Assembly (NCBI GenBank): GCA_028724265.1
Contig: JAQYDG010000004.1
Location: forward strand, 186,001 to 250,000
Length of the DNA stretch: 64,000 nucleotides
Reading direction: 5' to 3'
Source: Actinomycetaceae bacterium
GTDB lineage: Bacteria > Actinomycetota > Actinomycetes > Actinomycetales > Actinomycetaceae
Both the position numbers and the translations under genes were made by a program. Of this stretch, positions 49,867 through 58,738 are shown one piece after another. The notes beneath the pieces were generated by a model. The model saw nothing but the letters and a program-made list of their open reading frames with translations, was not told the origin of the DNA and did no database searches. Position 1 is the first letter of the stretch. Each line of letters opens with the position of its first letter.

Positions 49867-50769
49867 GTGAATGAACCCGTGAACAACACGTATATTAAAG
49901 GGCTTGAGCGCTCCTCCATGTGGTGGATGATCGACGTTGCACCCGCACTGCAGGAACGCACCCCAGAGCTCTATCCCTACATCGCAGCAGGGCTTGTTGG
50001 CGACGGCTCTGACTGCTTCGGTTTTGACGACGACATTTCGCGCGATCATGACGCAGACACGCGCGTGAAGATATGGATACCGATTGGCATCGGCGGCGAG
50101 GCGGCTGAATACCGTATCCGCACTGCCATCGGCATGAGCACGAAAGGGGTGGTGAGTGTCGAAGAAATCCCACACTTTTACCGCCGCTATACTGGGCTCG
50201 ACTTTTCACCCAGCACATGGCGCGAATGGTTCGCCATTCCTCAACACAACCTCGCAGCAGCAACGAATGGCGACGTTTTTTACGATGCCTCTGGGCGTTT
50301 CACCCAGCGCCGCGATGTGTTGTTGGATTATTATCCGGCAGATGTGCGCCTCAAACTCCTGGAGGGTGCAACACTCCAGATGGGTCAGGCTGGTCAGTAC
50401 AACTACTCACGCTGCTTGAAGAGGAATGAAATCGTTGCTGCAAGCATGGCAAAGAACATTTTTATCAAAAATGCACTGCGTGCTATTTTTTTGTTGAACA
50501 AGCGCTATATGCCTTTCTACAAGTGGGCACACCGCGCGGCACGTGAATTGCCGATCCTCGGCGAGGAGGCAGCAGTTCTTCTCGATCGTATCGCTACTGA
50601 GCAAGACGCCACCGAAGACATCGAAATTCTCAGCCAGGCTGTGATTGATGAACTGCATCGCCAACAGCTCTCCAGCAGTAGTGCAGATTTCCTTGTTGAT
50701 CACGCACGAATACTTCGTGAACAAATTATTGAGCCAGAGCTTCGAAAGGAAAATCCATGGAAACTCTAA
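49867..50769 (+). CDS. DUF4037-domain protein, possibly of nucleotidyltransferase fold
   Basis: 300 residues. The DUF4037 hallmark is at residues 45-62: GDGSDCFGFDDDISRDHD, with Gly-Ser followed by clustered Asp. This resembles the GS...DxD catalytic pattern of the polymerase-beta-like nucleotidyltransferases, but the fold assignment is my inference. The C-terminal half is helical. A GTG start at 49867 with GGAG upstream; the ATG visible one base further on is out of frame. Its end overlaps the DUF4125 gene by 13 bases, so the products are made together. No function is known to me. Confidence 0.85.
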   Translation: MNEPVNNTYIKGLERSSMWWMIDVAPALQERTPELYPYIAAGLVGDGSDCFGFDDDISRDHDADTRVKIWIPIGIGGEAAEYRIRTAIGMSTKGVVSVEEIPHFYRRYTGLDFSPSTWREWFAIPQHNLAAATNGDVFYDASGRFTQRRDVLLDYYPADVRLKLLEGATLQMGQAGQYNYSRCLKRNEIVAASMAKNIFIKNALRAIFLLNKRYMPFYKWAHRAARELPILGEEAAVLLDRIATEQDATEDIEILSQAVIDELHRQQLSSSSADFLVDHARILREQIIEPELRKENPWKL

Positions 50770-51407
50770 ATTCACACGACAATACCGCCAGCGCCACATC
50801 TGAACGAGACTCCATTATCAGCGAAATTATTGACGCTGAATGGGAGATGTTCACAGCTGTCAATAACGTTGGCGGCCCGGCTGCCTGCCAGAGCCAGGAT
50901 GACACTTTTAGAATTATGAGAACTGCACAATTCGCCACCTGGAGCCTCGACACCTTGATGAGCTACCACCGCGACGTGCTTGAAGCCCGAGTTCAAGGCC
51001 GGAACTTGATGACGGAGAAATACGCACGCATGATGGCCGTTACACATCCGGACGAATATGCAAAGATGGAATCGCTCCTTCCCGCGATCTCACAAAAAAC
51101 GTTTGATCTTGTGGATGCAATTTGCGCACAGCACGAGATCTGGGATCGCCAAGTGTCAGAAGAATTCCCTCGCTTACGTGGTCGAGGCCGCACCCGCAAT
51201 GACGATGCCCAACTCGGTGCTAATCCCACTGCCAGCACATACATGGCTGGGGAGCTGCTCACGTACTCGCTGCCCACACTCGAAAGCCTGATGTCGGACG
51301 TCGAAAATGCGATGAATCATGGTAAGAATCTCGTGCGTGACCAGCTAGAAGCCACCGTCAAACAATATGGGTGGCCTGATCTGGAAACAGCAGAAGCCCA
51401 TCAATAA
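50757..51407 (+). CDS. DUF4125-family protein
   Basis: 216 residues, soluble and mostly helical. The family signature is near the N-terminus: IIDAEWEMFTAVNNVGGPA, then CQSQDDTFRIMRTAQFATW. The conserved Trp, Cys and Asp suggest a binding or catalytic pocket, but I know of no characterised member. ATG at 50757 overlaps the DUF4037 gene by 13 bases with GAAAGGA upstream, so the two proteins are probably made in fixed ratio. It ends the TPR-DUF4037-DUF4125 cluster. Confidence 0.85.
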   Translation: METLNSHDNTASATSERDSIISEIIDAEWEMFTAVNNVGGPAACQSQDDTFRIMRTAQFATWSLDTLMSYHRDVLEARVQGRNLMTEKYARMMAVTHPDEYAKMESLLPAISQKTFDLVDAICAQHEIWDRQVSEEFPRLRGRGRTRNDDAQLGANPTASTYMAGELLTYSLPTLESLMSDVENAMNHGKNLVRDQLEATVKQYGWPDLETAEAHQ

Positions 51408-51817
51408 GATCACAGTGCTGCAACAGCGGCCAATGATGAGAGCCAGCGCCTGAGCATCTGAGCGTGCGCGGGCGCTGCTAGTTCCATAAGCTGCTACGCC
51501 CAACCTCGGAGGCCGCCTCCATATATTGGACATCTCCGATAGCTTGAGAGCCTCGCTGTTGAAGAGCTCGATGTTGAAAGGCCAAGCTGCGATCATCGTT
51601 GACATATTGTGATCCACATACAAATGGCTGATTTCGGGGATCTCGAAATCAGCCATTTGTCTTTTAGGCCTCTATTTCTTTAGCGCGCTACACACACTAT
51701 CGGCAAACACCAACCTCTCTATAAGCACGCACTATTTTCACGCGCGATCGACAAAGACGCACGAAGTGCGCTCTATCGATACAACACGAGCCACATCGAG
51801 GTCGCGTACCTGAACCT
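51408..51817. other. Convergent intergenic region
   Basis: About 410 bases between the DUF4125 gene (plus) and the activase gene (minus), whose 3' ends face each other. It contains the strong hairpin at 51620-51660. I see no supported gene, tRNA or mobile element. Confidence 0.5.
51620..51660. terminator. Bidirectional intrinsic terminator
   Basis: Perfect 17-base inverted repeat ACAAATGGCTGATTTCG / CGAAATCAGCCATTTGT with a 7-base loop, followed on the plus strand by CTTTTAGG. It separates the DUF4125 and activase genes. Confidence 0.8.
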
Positions 51818-52774
51818 TTAGAACGGAGTGTCGGAGCCAACGTAGCAGGTCAAACCGGCACGACGAATACGCTCAGCGATATGCTCCATCAACTCGTTTG
51901 ACGGGGTCTGCAGATCCTTACCTTCGTATTCGACGTCCAGTTCCTCATACTTCGATTCGCCCAGACGATGGTACGGCAGGAGATTGATTTCTTTCGTGCC
52001 TATCGACTTCACAAATTCAGCAGTCGCATCGATATTTTCGTCGTCATCGTTGTACCCCACAATCACAGGGATGCGTATGATCTGCCGCAGCTTGCCTTCA
52101 TGCGCTAAATCTGCAATATGGCGAAGATTTTCGAGAATAACACGGTTGCTTTTACCAGTGGCAGCCTTGTGCTTGGCCGGATCCATCTGCTTGAGGTCGT
52201 TAAACGCCCAGTCCACATTCTCGTAAATCTTGGAGAGATGCTCCCAGGGACCCATCGACGATGTTTCTACCGCCGTATGAATCCCCATCTCGTGCAAGCG
52301 ACGCAAGAAATTGGCAACAAAACGGTATTGTTGGGCAATTTCTCCGCCGCCCACAGTGACGCCTCCCCCGTCGCCCCAATACCGGGAGTCACGCTCAACG
52401 CGGTTCACAAGTTCATCCAACGTATACACTTTCCCAGCGATACCCAGAGCATCGTGGTAGCAGCCATCCGCACACGGCATGTCTTCACAATGCAGGCACT
52501 TGGAACGGTCAATTTTGATATACGAGTCTGGACCATCTGCAGAAATGGCGTCGTACGGGCAAATATGGCGGTCGATGCATGCATGGCACTTATCGCACTT
52601 GGAACGCTTGTACATTATTTGGCGCTGCATATGAATGCTCTCTGGGTTAGAGCACCAATAGCAGTGTAACGGGCACCCTTTAAAGAACACGAGGGTGCGC
52701 GAACCTGGACCGTCATGCACAGAAAAACCCTGCACGTCGAAAACCATTGCTTCGTTCTCTGGATCAAGTTTCAT
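51818..52774 (-). CDS. Glycyl radical enzyme activase (radical SAM, HpdA-like)
   Basis: Installs the glycyl radical on the partner enzyme using SAM and an electron. The radical-SAM cluster ligands are C34, C38 and C41 in GCPLHCYWCSNPE. An insert carries two ferredoxin-like Cys clusters (CDKCHACIDRHICPYDAI and CLHCEDMPCADGCYHDAL), as in activases of glycerol dehydratase and HPAD and unlike the small pyruvate formate-lyase activase. The GGGVTVGGGE motif is complete. 318 residues. ATG behind GAGG, 15 bases after the PucR-type gene; it is the last gene of the glycyl-radical locus. Confidence 0.93.
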   Translation of the reverse strand: MKLDPENEAMVFDVQGFSVHDGPGSRTLVFFKGCPLHCYWCSNPESIHMQRQIMYKRSKCDKCHACIDRHICPYDAISADGPDSYIKIDRSKCLHCEDMPCADGCYHDALGIAGKVYTLDELVNRVERDSRYWGDGGGVTVGGGEIAQQYRFVANFLRRLHEMGIHTAVETSSMGPWEHLSKIYENVDWAFNDLKQMDPAKHKAATGKSNRVILENLRHIADLAHEGKLRQIIRIPVIVGYNDDDENIDATAEFVKSIGTKEINLLPYHRLGESKYEELDVEYEGKDLQTPSNELMEHIAERIRRAGLTCYVGSDTPF

Positions 52775-52789
52775 CGGTGAACCTCTTCA

Positions 52790-54514
52790 TCATTTGCAGC
52801 GCGGCGTAGCCGGACTGCCTTTTGTCAAAATCTTGTTAATGCGCATTGCCAACCAAATCGCGCCCTTACCATCTGAACTGGTGAGGTCAACGGGCAACAA
52901 TTCAGCAATTTTCGCTATTCGGTAACGAACCGTGTTGACGTGAACATATAGCTCCTTGGCTGCCGCCGCATACGAACCGTTGACCTTCAAATAGACTTCT
53001 AAGGTCTCCAACAGTTCGTCACGGTACTGCGATTCCTGGTTCAGCAGTGCCCCGAGAATAAAATCCACATATTCGCGTGACGCGTCTGCCGAACAGAGAG
53101 CCGCAGACAGGAACAGGTACGAACCCAATTCGTCATACCGAATTACCTTTTCGGATAACGAGAAAAGCTCAATGCATTTCACTGCATAAAACGCGTTCTC
53201 AGCGGATTGGTGTATGCCTGCGATGCCGCTTCCCGCCTGACCAATGCCAGCAATAACGTCGGTTATCGCCGGAGCCGCACTCAGAGCATTCACCACCGAT
53301 TCAACAATTTCTGAATAGCGCTCTGGAGTGTGTTTCTCCTCAGTAAAGATAATCGCTACACCCCGCTCCCACGGGCAGACGAACAGCGTCTCTTCCGACC
53401 CGAGAATGCTGTGGAGCTGCTGTGAGACAGTGTTCATCGCCCTGCGTTCCTGCTCCCCAAAAAACGACGACTCTGTAGTGAAATTTCCTGTCTGCGGCGA
53501 AAAACTAATGATTGCAATACGCATCGGCTGTACATAGTTGAGACCGATCAGGTCCGCCAGGTGCAGTGCGCGGCGTTCGTCCATCTGCGGCTCCGAGATG
53601 GCAGCGAAGAAATCCCTGCGGGAAGTCAGCGACGAGGTCTCCACCATCGCATGCTGCGACATATCGATCGTGAGAACCTCTGCAAGAGACGCGAAGAAGT
53701 AAATATCCTCGTTACTCAATGGCTTTTCGGCACCGACCATACAGACGTATCCGAGATTTTCACCCGCATAGACGATATCTGTGGCGACCAGCTGATACCC
53801 CACACCGTAGCTGTCCCTGGCCTGGAGGCTATATATAGTCTGTCCCTCTGTGACGGCAACCTGCTCAAGGGTATCGCCAGCGGTGATTGCCTTCTTCACA
53901 TTCCGCCCTAGCTCAGACACATCAATGTCGGAGTCACCTCCATCGAAAGATGTCCCAAGGAAGTCGAAGTCGGCGGAGAGGATAGCGACCGGATGATGCA
54001 GGTAGACTGCCATTCGTTCCGCGTCGTGGCTCAGCACATGCGGGCCAGATAAGTCCCTGACCATGTCGGTAAATAGTTTCGTACGCCGTTGTTCGCGTGC
54101 CTGTTCGGCCTCTGAAATCATCTGAAAGACGATGCTGGAAATTCGAGCCTGGATCACGCCTTCCGGCAGCTCGATGATGGGAAAACCTTCCTCGTCACCG
54201 AGCTGGAGGACGGACTGTGGTACCTCGTTGATATAACGGTGGGTCTTCAGAGCAAGGCAGGCTGCCCCACCATCAATGAGGTCGCGCACCCACTGAAGGA
54301 GTGCTGCCTCATCAACAGTGCCGTTCGCCTGCCCGAAAAAACTACCCACGCCGTGGACAAAATCATTGCCGTTCAGCCAATGCGCAATATCGGGGATTTC
54401 AGCCACAGTAACAGACTCGACAGGCTTGTCGAGATTTTCAGCGCCGGCCAAGACATGCGCACCCTCAAACTCGGGGTGCTGCAAAACCCGCCGAACAGTA
54501 ACGCCGCTATACAT
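52790..54514 (-). CDS. PucR/CdaR-type transcriptional regulator
   Basis: 574 residues. An N-terminal PucR domain (residues 1-130: VRRVLQHPEFEGAHVLAGAEN, IPDIAHWLNGNDFVH) is followed by a GAF-like middle region (about 170-290), a GGDEF-like CdaR segment (about 300-440), and a C-terminal HTH (about 500-555: TLEVYLKVNGSYAAAAKELYVHVNTVRYRI). Members sense small metabolites such as purines or glycerate and control catabolic genes. The ATG overlaps the transporter stop codon by 8 bases. It probably senses the substrate or product of this locus; likely targets are the palindromes upstream of the glycyl radical enzyme gene. Confidence 0.9.
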   Translation of the reverse strand: MYSGVTVRRVLQHPEFEGAHVLAGAENLDKPVESVTVAEIPDIAHWLNGNDFVHGVGSFFGQANGTVDEAALLQWVRDLIDGGAACLALKTHRYINEVPQSVLQLGDEEGFPIIELPEGVIQARISSIVFQMISEAEQAREQRRTKLFTDMVRDLSGPHVLSHDAERMAVYLHHPVAILSADFDFLGTSFDGGDSDIDVSELGRNVKKAITAGDTLEQVAVTEGQTIYSLQARDSYGVGYQLVATDIVYAGENLGYVCMVGAEKPLSNEDIYFFASLAEVLTIDMSQHAMVETSSLTSRRDFFAAISEPQMDERRALHLADLIGLNYVQPMRIAIISFSPQTGNFTTESSFFGEQERRAMNTVSQQLHSILGSEETLFVCPWERGVAIIFTEEKHTPERYSEIVESVVNALSAAPAITDVIAGIGQAGSGIAGIHQSAENAFYAVKCIELFSLSEKVIRYDELGSYLFLSAALCSADASREYVDFILGALLNQESQYRDELLETLEVYLKVNGSYAAAAKELYVHVNTVRYRIAKIAELLPVDLTSSDGKGAIWLAMRINKILTKGSPATPRCK

Positions 54515-55865
54515 CGAGCATCAACGATTCCTCTGGTGTGCCAAGGTCTTCTTCCGATGCTTCGACCCCAGACACCCCCGTCTTTGGTTTCGCCATCAGA
54601 ATGAAGAATGCCGCTAACAAACAGAATACACCGAGATAGCCGAACACGATGTTGAATGAACCCGTCTTGCCTAAAACATAGGAGGAGAGCAGAGGCCCGA
54701 CGAGTCCGCCAACGAAACCGTAAGCAGTGAAGATGTATCCGAAGATCAGGCCGAAGTATTTCAAGCCAAAGAGGTCAGTGCCGAGCGGAGCCGTCACAGC
54801 AAACAACGTGCCAAAAGCAAAGCCGACGAGCGCACACAGTACACAGAGCATCACAACGTTGTGGACGAACGGGAGGACGAAATAACCAACAGCGGCGAGC
54901 ACGAAAGTGATCGCAGCCAACATGTTTCTCCCGATGATGTCCGAAAGAGCACCTGCAACGATACGGGAAACACCGTTGGTCAGGTTGAAGGCTGTCAGCA
55001 AGGCAACCGCAGCGACTGCATACCCACTGGCCGAGAGGTATTCACCGTAGCCGGTGGAGAGCGTCACCATGGAAATGCCAGCTGCTCCCATAAAGCACCA
55101 CGCGAGCCAAATAAACCAGAACGACCGCGTACGCACCGCAACCTTGGGCTCCACATCGGCGGCCGGCACTGAACCGGAGGAGTCATTCGCCACGCGATCC
55201 ATCAACTCCTGGCGAGCCAGCTGCTGCTGCTCGGTCATAGGCGTTCGATCAGGCATTTCGGTAATAGCAGCTGCGATCAGATTCGTCACGATAATGAGGA
55301 CGATCGTCGCCCAGCCCATACCGACATATCCGAATGCATCGAACATGACCTTGAACAGCGGCGACATCACGGCCGCAGAAAGGCCGAACACCAGGTTGAC
55401 GATGCCCGTCACCAGGCCACGGCGATGCGGATACCAATTCTGCACTGTTGCCAACGAAGGAGAGTACACAAAGCACGACGCAGTTCCGTTGAGGAAAGCG
55501 AAAAGGTACAAGAGCCACACGTTAGGCGAATATATGACAATGAGCATGCACACCACGAGAATCGCCGTTCCCACAATATAGGATCGGCGCGTACCGAGTT
55601 TCATATGCCATTTGCCGGCGAAAAAGGTGAAAATACCCAGCGATAACACAACGAAGGTCATAATCCATCCGAGCTGGCCGGGCGTGGCGTTGAACTTCTG
55701 TGCCCAAATGGATTTCATCACGCCTGGATACCCGAAAATTAATGCCCCAGACCAGAACGTCGAAAGTGCGGAACCGATCACCGCATTCCTGGCATAGCGC
55801 TCGTAGCCCGCATAATCAGCGACAGGTCGCGCTGCTGGCGCATGATGATTTGTAGTAGTAGCCAT
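54507..55865 (-). CDS. MFS transporter, oxalate/formate antiporter (OFA) family
   Basis: 452 residues with 12 predicted transmembrane helices. The central family motif is RRGLVTGIVNLVFGLSAAVMSP (near residue 150); ASCFVYSPSLATVQNWYPHRRG comes before it. OFA members exchange or take up small carboxylates, so import of an arylacetate or export of a product is plausible. ATG at 55865 is chosen because conserved sequence starts soon after; an earlier in-frame start at 55898 lacks a ribosome binding site. It overlaps the PucR-type gene by 8 bases and lies 107 bases after the glycyl radical enzyme gene, beyond a hairpin. Confidence 0.92.
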   Translation of the reverse strand: MATTTNHHAPAARPVADYAGYERYARNAVIGSALSTFWSGALIFGYPGVMKSIWAQKFNATPGQLGWIMTFVVLSLGIFTFFAGKWHMKLGTRRSYIVGTAILVVCMLIVIYSPNVWLLYLFAFLNGTASCFVYSPSLATVQNWYPHRRGLVTGIVNLVFGLSAAVMSPLFKVMFDAFGYVGMGWATIVLIIVTNLIAAAITEMPDRTPMTEQQQLARQELMDRVANDSSGSVPAADVEPKVAVRTRSFWFIWLAWCFMGAAGISMVTLSTGYGEYLSASGYAVAAVALLTAFNLTNGVSRIVAGALSDIIGRNMLAAITFVLAAVGYFVLPFVHNVVMLCVLCALVGFAFGTLFAVTAPLGTDLFGLKYFGLIFGYIFTAYGFVGGLVGPLLSSYVLGKTGSFNIVFGYLGVFCLLAAFFILMAKPKTGVSGVEASEEDLGTPEESLMLDV

Positions 55866-55914
55866 CTCTGCATCCCAAAAACTAACAAAAACTAACAATA
55901 CACAGGTAGTAAAA

Positions 55915-55948
55915 GGCGGGGCTGGAACTCAACAGCTCCAACCCCGCC
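55915..55948 (-). terminator. Hairpin between the glycyl radical enzyme and transporter genes
   Basis: GGCGGGGTTGGA pairs with TTCCAGCCCCGCC (one G-T pair) around a short loop and is followed by TTTTACTACC on the minus strand. It starts about 24 bases after the enzyme gene. It may act as a partial terminator that makes the enzyme mRNA more abundant than that of transporter, regulator and activase. Confidence 0.75.
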
Positions 55949-55971
55949 CGGCTGGATCACAGCAATCGAGA

Positions 55972-58623
55972 TTAGATCTCGTCGTACTCTGTACGTGCGA
56001 TCAATTCATCCTGGATTGGCTTGGCAACCTCAACCCAATACTGAGTAAAGCCAGCCACACGCACCAACAAGCTGCGATATTGATCCGGATGTGCCTGCGC
56101 ATCCTTCAACATACGGGAGTCAACCACGTTGAACTGAATATGATAACCACCCTGATCCATGAAGGACTTGATCATCTGCAGAAGCTTCTTCGAGCCCTGA
56201 GGCCCCTTGATCGAGGCCGGATGAACCTTCATGTTCAACTGCGTGTTCTTGAAATCGGAATGGTCGATCGTGACAGCCGAATTCAGCACCGCATACGGGC
56301 CATTCAGGTCAGTACCTGGATATGGCGACTGCCCGCCATCAGCCAAGGTCACGCCTGCCAAACGACCATCTGGGGATGCAATATCCGCCTGGCCGAGTGG
56401 TCCGTGTGTAGACGTCGAAAGCATCGAGCCAACCCACTTGCGCCCGAACGGATCTGTTGTTGCCTCTGTTGCGTCACGGAACGTTGTGGAGACGTCAACA
56501 TAGATATCATCCACATAGTGATCATCGTTTCCGAACTTTGGTGCGCGATCGCACAGTGCGTGGATCCGCTCCCAATCCGGATTGTCCTTCACCTTGTGCT
56601 GTTCCATCATCGAATACTTGCCCGTAATCAGAGCGGATTCGTAACCGAAGTTGTTCAGCAGTGCATCCTTGAGTTCGTCAAGTGTGAAAGCCTTGTCCTC
56701 ATAGACATTCTTCCGCAACGATGCGAGGGAGTTCGCCACATTCACCTGGCCGGTGATCCACGTTGTGAAGCAACGGTTGTACCGGTTGCCCTCATGATCG
56801 ATATCGGCACCTTTTTCGAGGCAGTCGCTGGTCAGCGCAGAGAACAAAATCGGTTGATCGATCTCGAAGGCGGACTTGGTCTTGAAGTTGTACAGTTCCT
56901 GGAAAATCCTCGTCACTTCGCGGAATTTGATCTTGAACTCATCCATGACGTCGTCGAAGGTTTCAAACTTCAGATGCTTTTCAGGGAACACCTGCACGCC
57001 CGTACGCGGATCCTTACCGTCAAAGAGAACAAGTTCAAGAATCTTCGGCACGTTGATGAAGTTGATGCCGCTGGATGAATAGGAGCCAGCACCCACCTTG
57101 CCGTAGGCCATCGCCCCAGGCTGAATCTCCAAGCAGCCGCCAACAGACCAGGAACGGGCATCTTCAATGGTGATGTTTTCATCCTGGAAGTACTTCATGC
57201 AGTATTCAATACCAACGCGGTTATTCACCCACGCAGGCATACCTGCACCCGTCTTGTTGCATTCAATAGCCTTGTTCAGGAAGGCCTGCGAAAGCCTGCC
57301 ATCGTACAGAACTGTCAGGGTCGGCGAAACAGTCGGCATATTGATGCACGCTTGCAGGAACAGGATCTCCAGCTCGTTGTCACCGGCTGTACCGTCTGGG
57401 TTCTGGCCACCCAAGCAAATATTGTTGAATGTGTTGCCAGCCAGAATACCCGTCGTCGCTGTTGACGTTGCAATTTCCAACTCTGTGTACTTGACGCGCA
57501 TGCACTCAAGAACCTCTAGCGTGAAATCGCGGGTGATCTTTCCTTCGTCCATATCCTTCTTCCAATATGGATACAGGACAGCACCCAAACGCCCCGGCGA
57601 GAAGCCAGATCCCTGCATTTCGTTGTAGACCTCAAGCTGAGCAGTCCAGTGCAGCTGTACTGCCTCCATGAAATCACGCGGAGGATTCTCGGTGACCCAC
57701 TCCAAGCGATCTGCAATATCGAGGTACTCTTGCTTCTGCTTCGCGTCATTCTCAATGGAAGCGAGGCGACGAGCCTCAGCAACATACTTGCGCATCCAGG
57801 TCTGGACGCCTTCGATCGTTGCAATCGTGCTGAGCCAGAACGCAACCTTGTCCACGTTGTTGCCTTCGTGGCAGTTTTCTTCGATCAGTTCGCGGCAACG
57901 CTTCTTAATCCCCTCGAAGCCGAGCGTAAAGACGATCGCATACGAGTTGACAGAGCGGCCGTGACGGTTGCCGTATTCCATATCGGAGCTCATCAGCACG
58001 GCATCCTTGAACTTAACCAAGGTGTCGTACTCCGGATGCATTCGTCCCCACATCCAGGACGTCTCTTCAACGGATGCCCTCTCCCAGTACTGGCACGCCT
58101 TGAGCATGTCCTCATACTCGCTACGCGGCAAGCCATAGCGCTTGGAGATCGAAATCAGGTCTTCGGTGTCCTCAGCGACCACGCCGCCGCCGGTGGCAAG
58201 AATCGTCACATCTTCCAAAGCCTTGTTCGATGCGCGGCCTTCGAGCCTCTTCGCACGCTCCTCTTCCTTCAAGATTGCACTGTTCGCAGTCCATGGAACC
58301 AGTGAGGCACCGCGGACGTAGCGGTTGCGGCTCATCACAATCAGTTCGCCTGGGCGGATATTCGGCTCCAACGCCGAGAAAGCCGCCTTGAAGGCGAGGC
58401 CACGACGCAGAACAGGGTGGTTGCCTTTTGCTTCTTCCCACGCCTTGGTATAGGCAATCGGGAACGAGCAATCCAGCATCAGCTTGGCGTTGTAGTAATC
58501 ATTGATCAGTTTCTCGGCGCGGGGGCTCGCTTTGCCCTTGATTTCGCGATCCTCAACATTCTGAGGCCGCTCGCCGTATGTGAACGTCATTTCGTCTGGC
58601 GTTTGAGTCTCAACAGCAGTCAT
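55972..58623 (-). CDS. Glycyl radical enzyme, arylacetate-decarboxylase-like
   Basis: 883 residues from the ATG at 58623 (AAGGAG upstream). The N-terminal three-quarters is the PFL-like barrel. The active-site thiyl Cys is in VGGCLEIQPG at about residue 497; with the Glu two residues later it makes the Cys-x-Glu pair of 4-hydroxyphenylacetate decarboxylase (Cys503/Glu505), not the CVEP of glycerol dehydratases. The glycyl radical loop is RVAGFTQYWVEVAKPIQDE, Gly at about 858, and the QYW variant fits HPAD and indoleacetate decarboxylase. The stretch QVNVANSLASLRK carries Asn where I place HPAD Glu637, which contacts the substrate hydroxyl. No HPAD small-subunit gene is nearby. Likely substrate: an arylacetate such as indoleacetate or phenylacetate; unproven. 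Oxygen-sensitive, cytosolic. Confidence 0.9.
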   Translation of the reverse strand: MTAVETQTPDEMTFTYGERPQNVEDREIKGKASPRAEKLINDYYNAKLMLDCSFPIAYTKAWEEAKGNHPVLRRGLAFKAAFSALEPNIRPGELIVMSRNRYVRGASLVPWTANSAILKEEERAKRLEGRASNKALEDVTILATGGGVVAEDTEDLISISKRYGLPRSEYEDMLKACQYWERASVEETSWMWGRMHPEYDTLVKFKDAVLMSSDMEYGNRHGRSVNSYAIVFTLGFEGIKKRCRELIEENCHEGNNVDKVAFWLSTIATIEGVQTWMRKYVAEARRLASIENDAKQKQEYLDIADRLEWVTENPPRDFMEAVQLHWTAQLEVYNEMQGSGFSPGRLGAVLYPYWKKDMDEGKITRDFTLEVLECMRVKYTELEIATSTATTGILAGNTFNNICLGGQNPDGTAGDNELEILFLQACINMPTVSPTLTVLYDGRLSQAFLNKAIECNKTGAGMPAWVNNRVGIEYCMKYFQDENITIEDARSWSVGGCLEIQPGAMAYGKVGAGSYSSSGINFINVPKILELVLFDGKDPRTGVQVFPEKHLKFETFDDVMDEFKIKFREVTRIFQELYNFKTKSAFEIDQPILFSALTSDCLEKGADIDHEGNRYNRCFTTWITGQVNVANSLASLRKNVYEDKAFTLDELKDALLNNFGYESALITGKYSMMEQHKVKDNPDWERIHALCDRAPKFGNDDHYVDDIYVDVSTTFRDATEATTDPFGRKWVGSMLSTSTHGPLGQADIASPDGRLAGVTLADGGQSPYPGTDLNGPYAVLNSAVTIDHSDFKNTQLNMKVHPASIKGPQGSKKLLQMIKSFMDQGGYHIQFNVVDSRMLKDAQAHPDQYRSLLVRVAGFTQYWVEVAKPIQDELIARTEYDEI

Positions 58624-58738
58624 TTGTTTTCTCCTTGAACCCTCATGGCGCATGTGCATCTGTGCACGGTGCTTTTTGAGTCACTTTTAGAGTAGAAAAA
58701 TCCCAGAAATAAGTCATCGGAGATTCATACAAACGTTG

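Noticed and set aside
56080-57078. 332-residue plus-strand reading frame inside the glycyl radical enzyme gene
   Set aside because: The opposite strand encodes the enzyme with all motifs; the frame is an antisense shadow.
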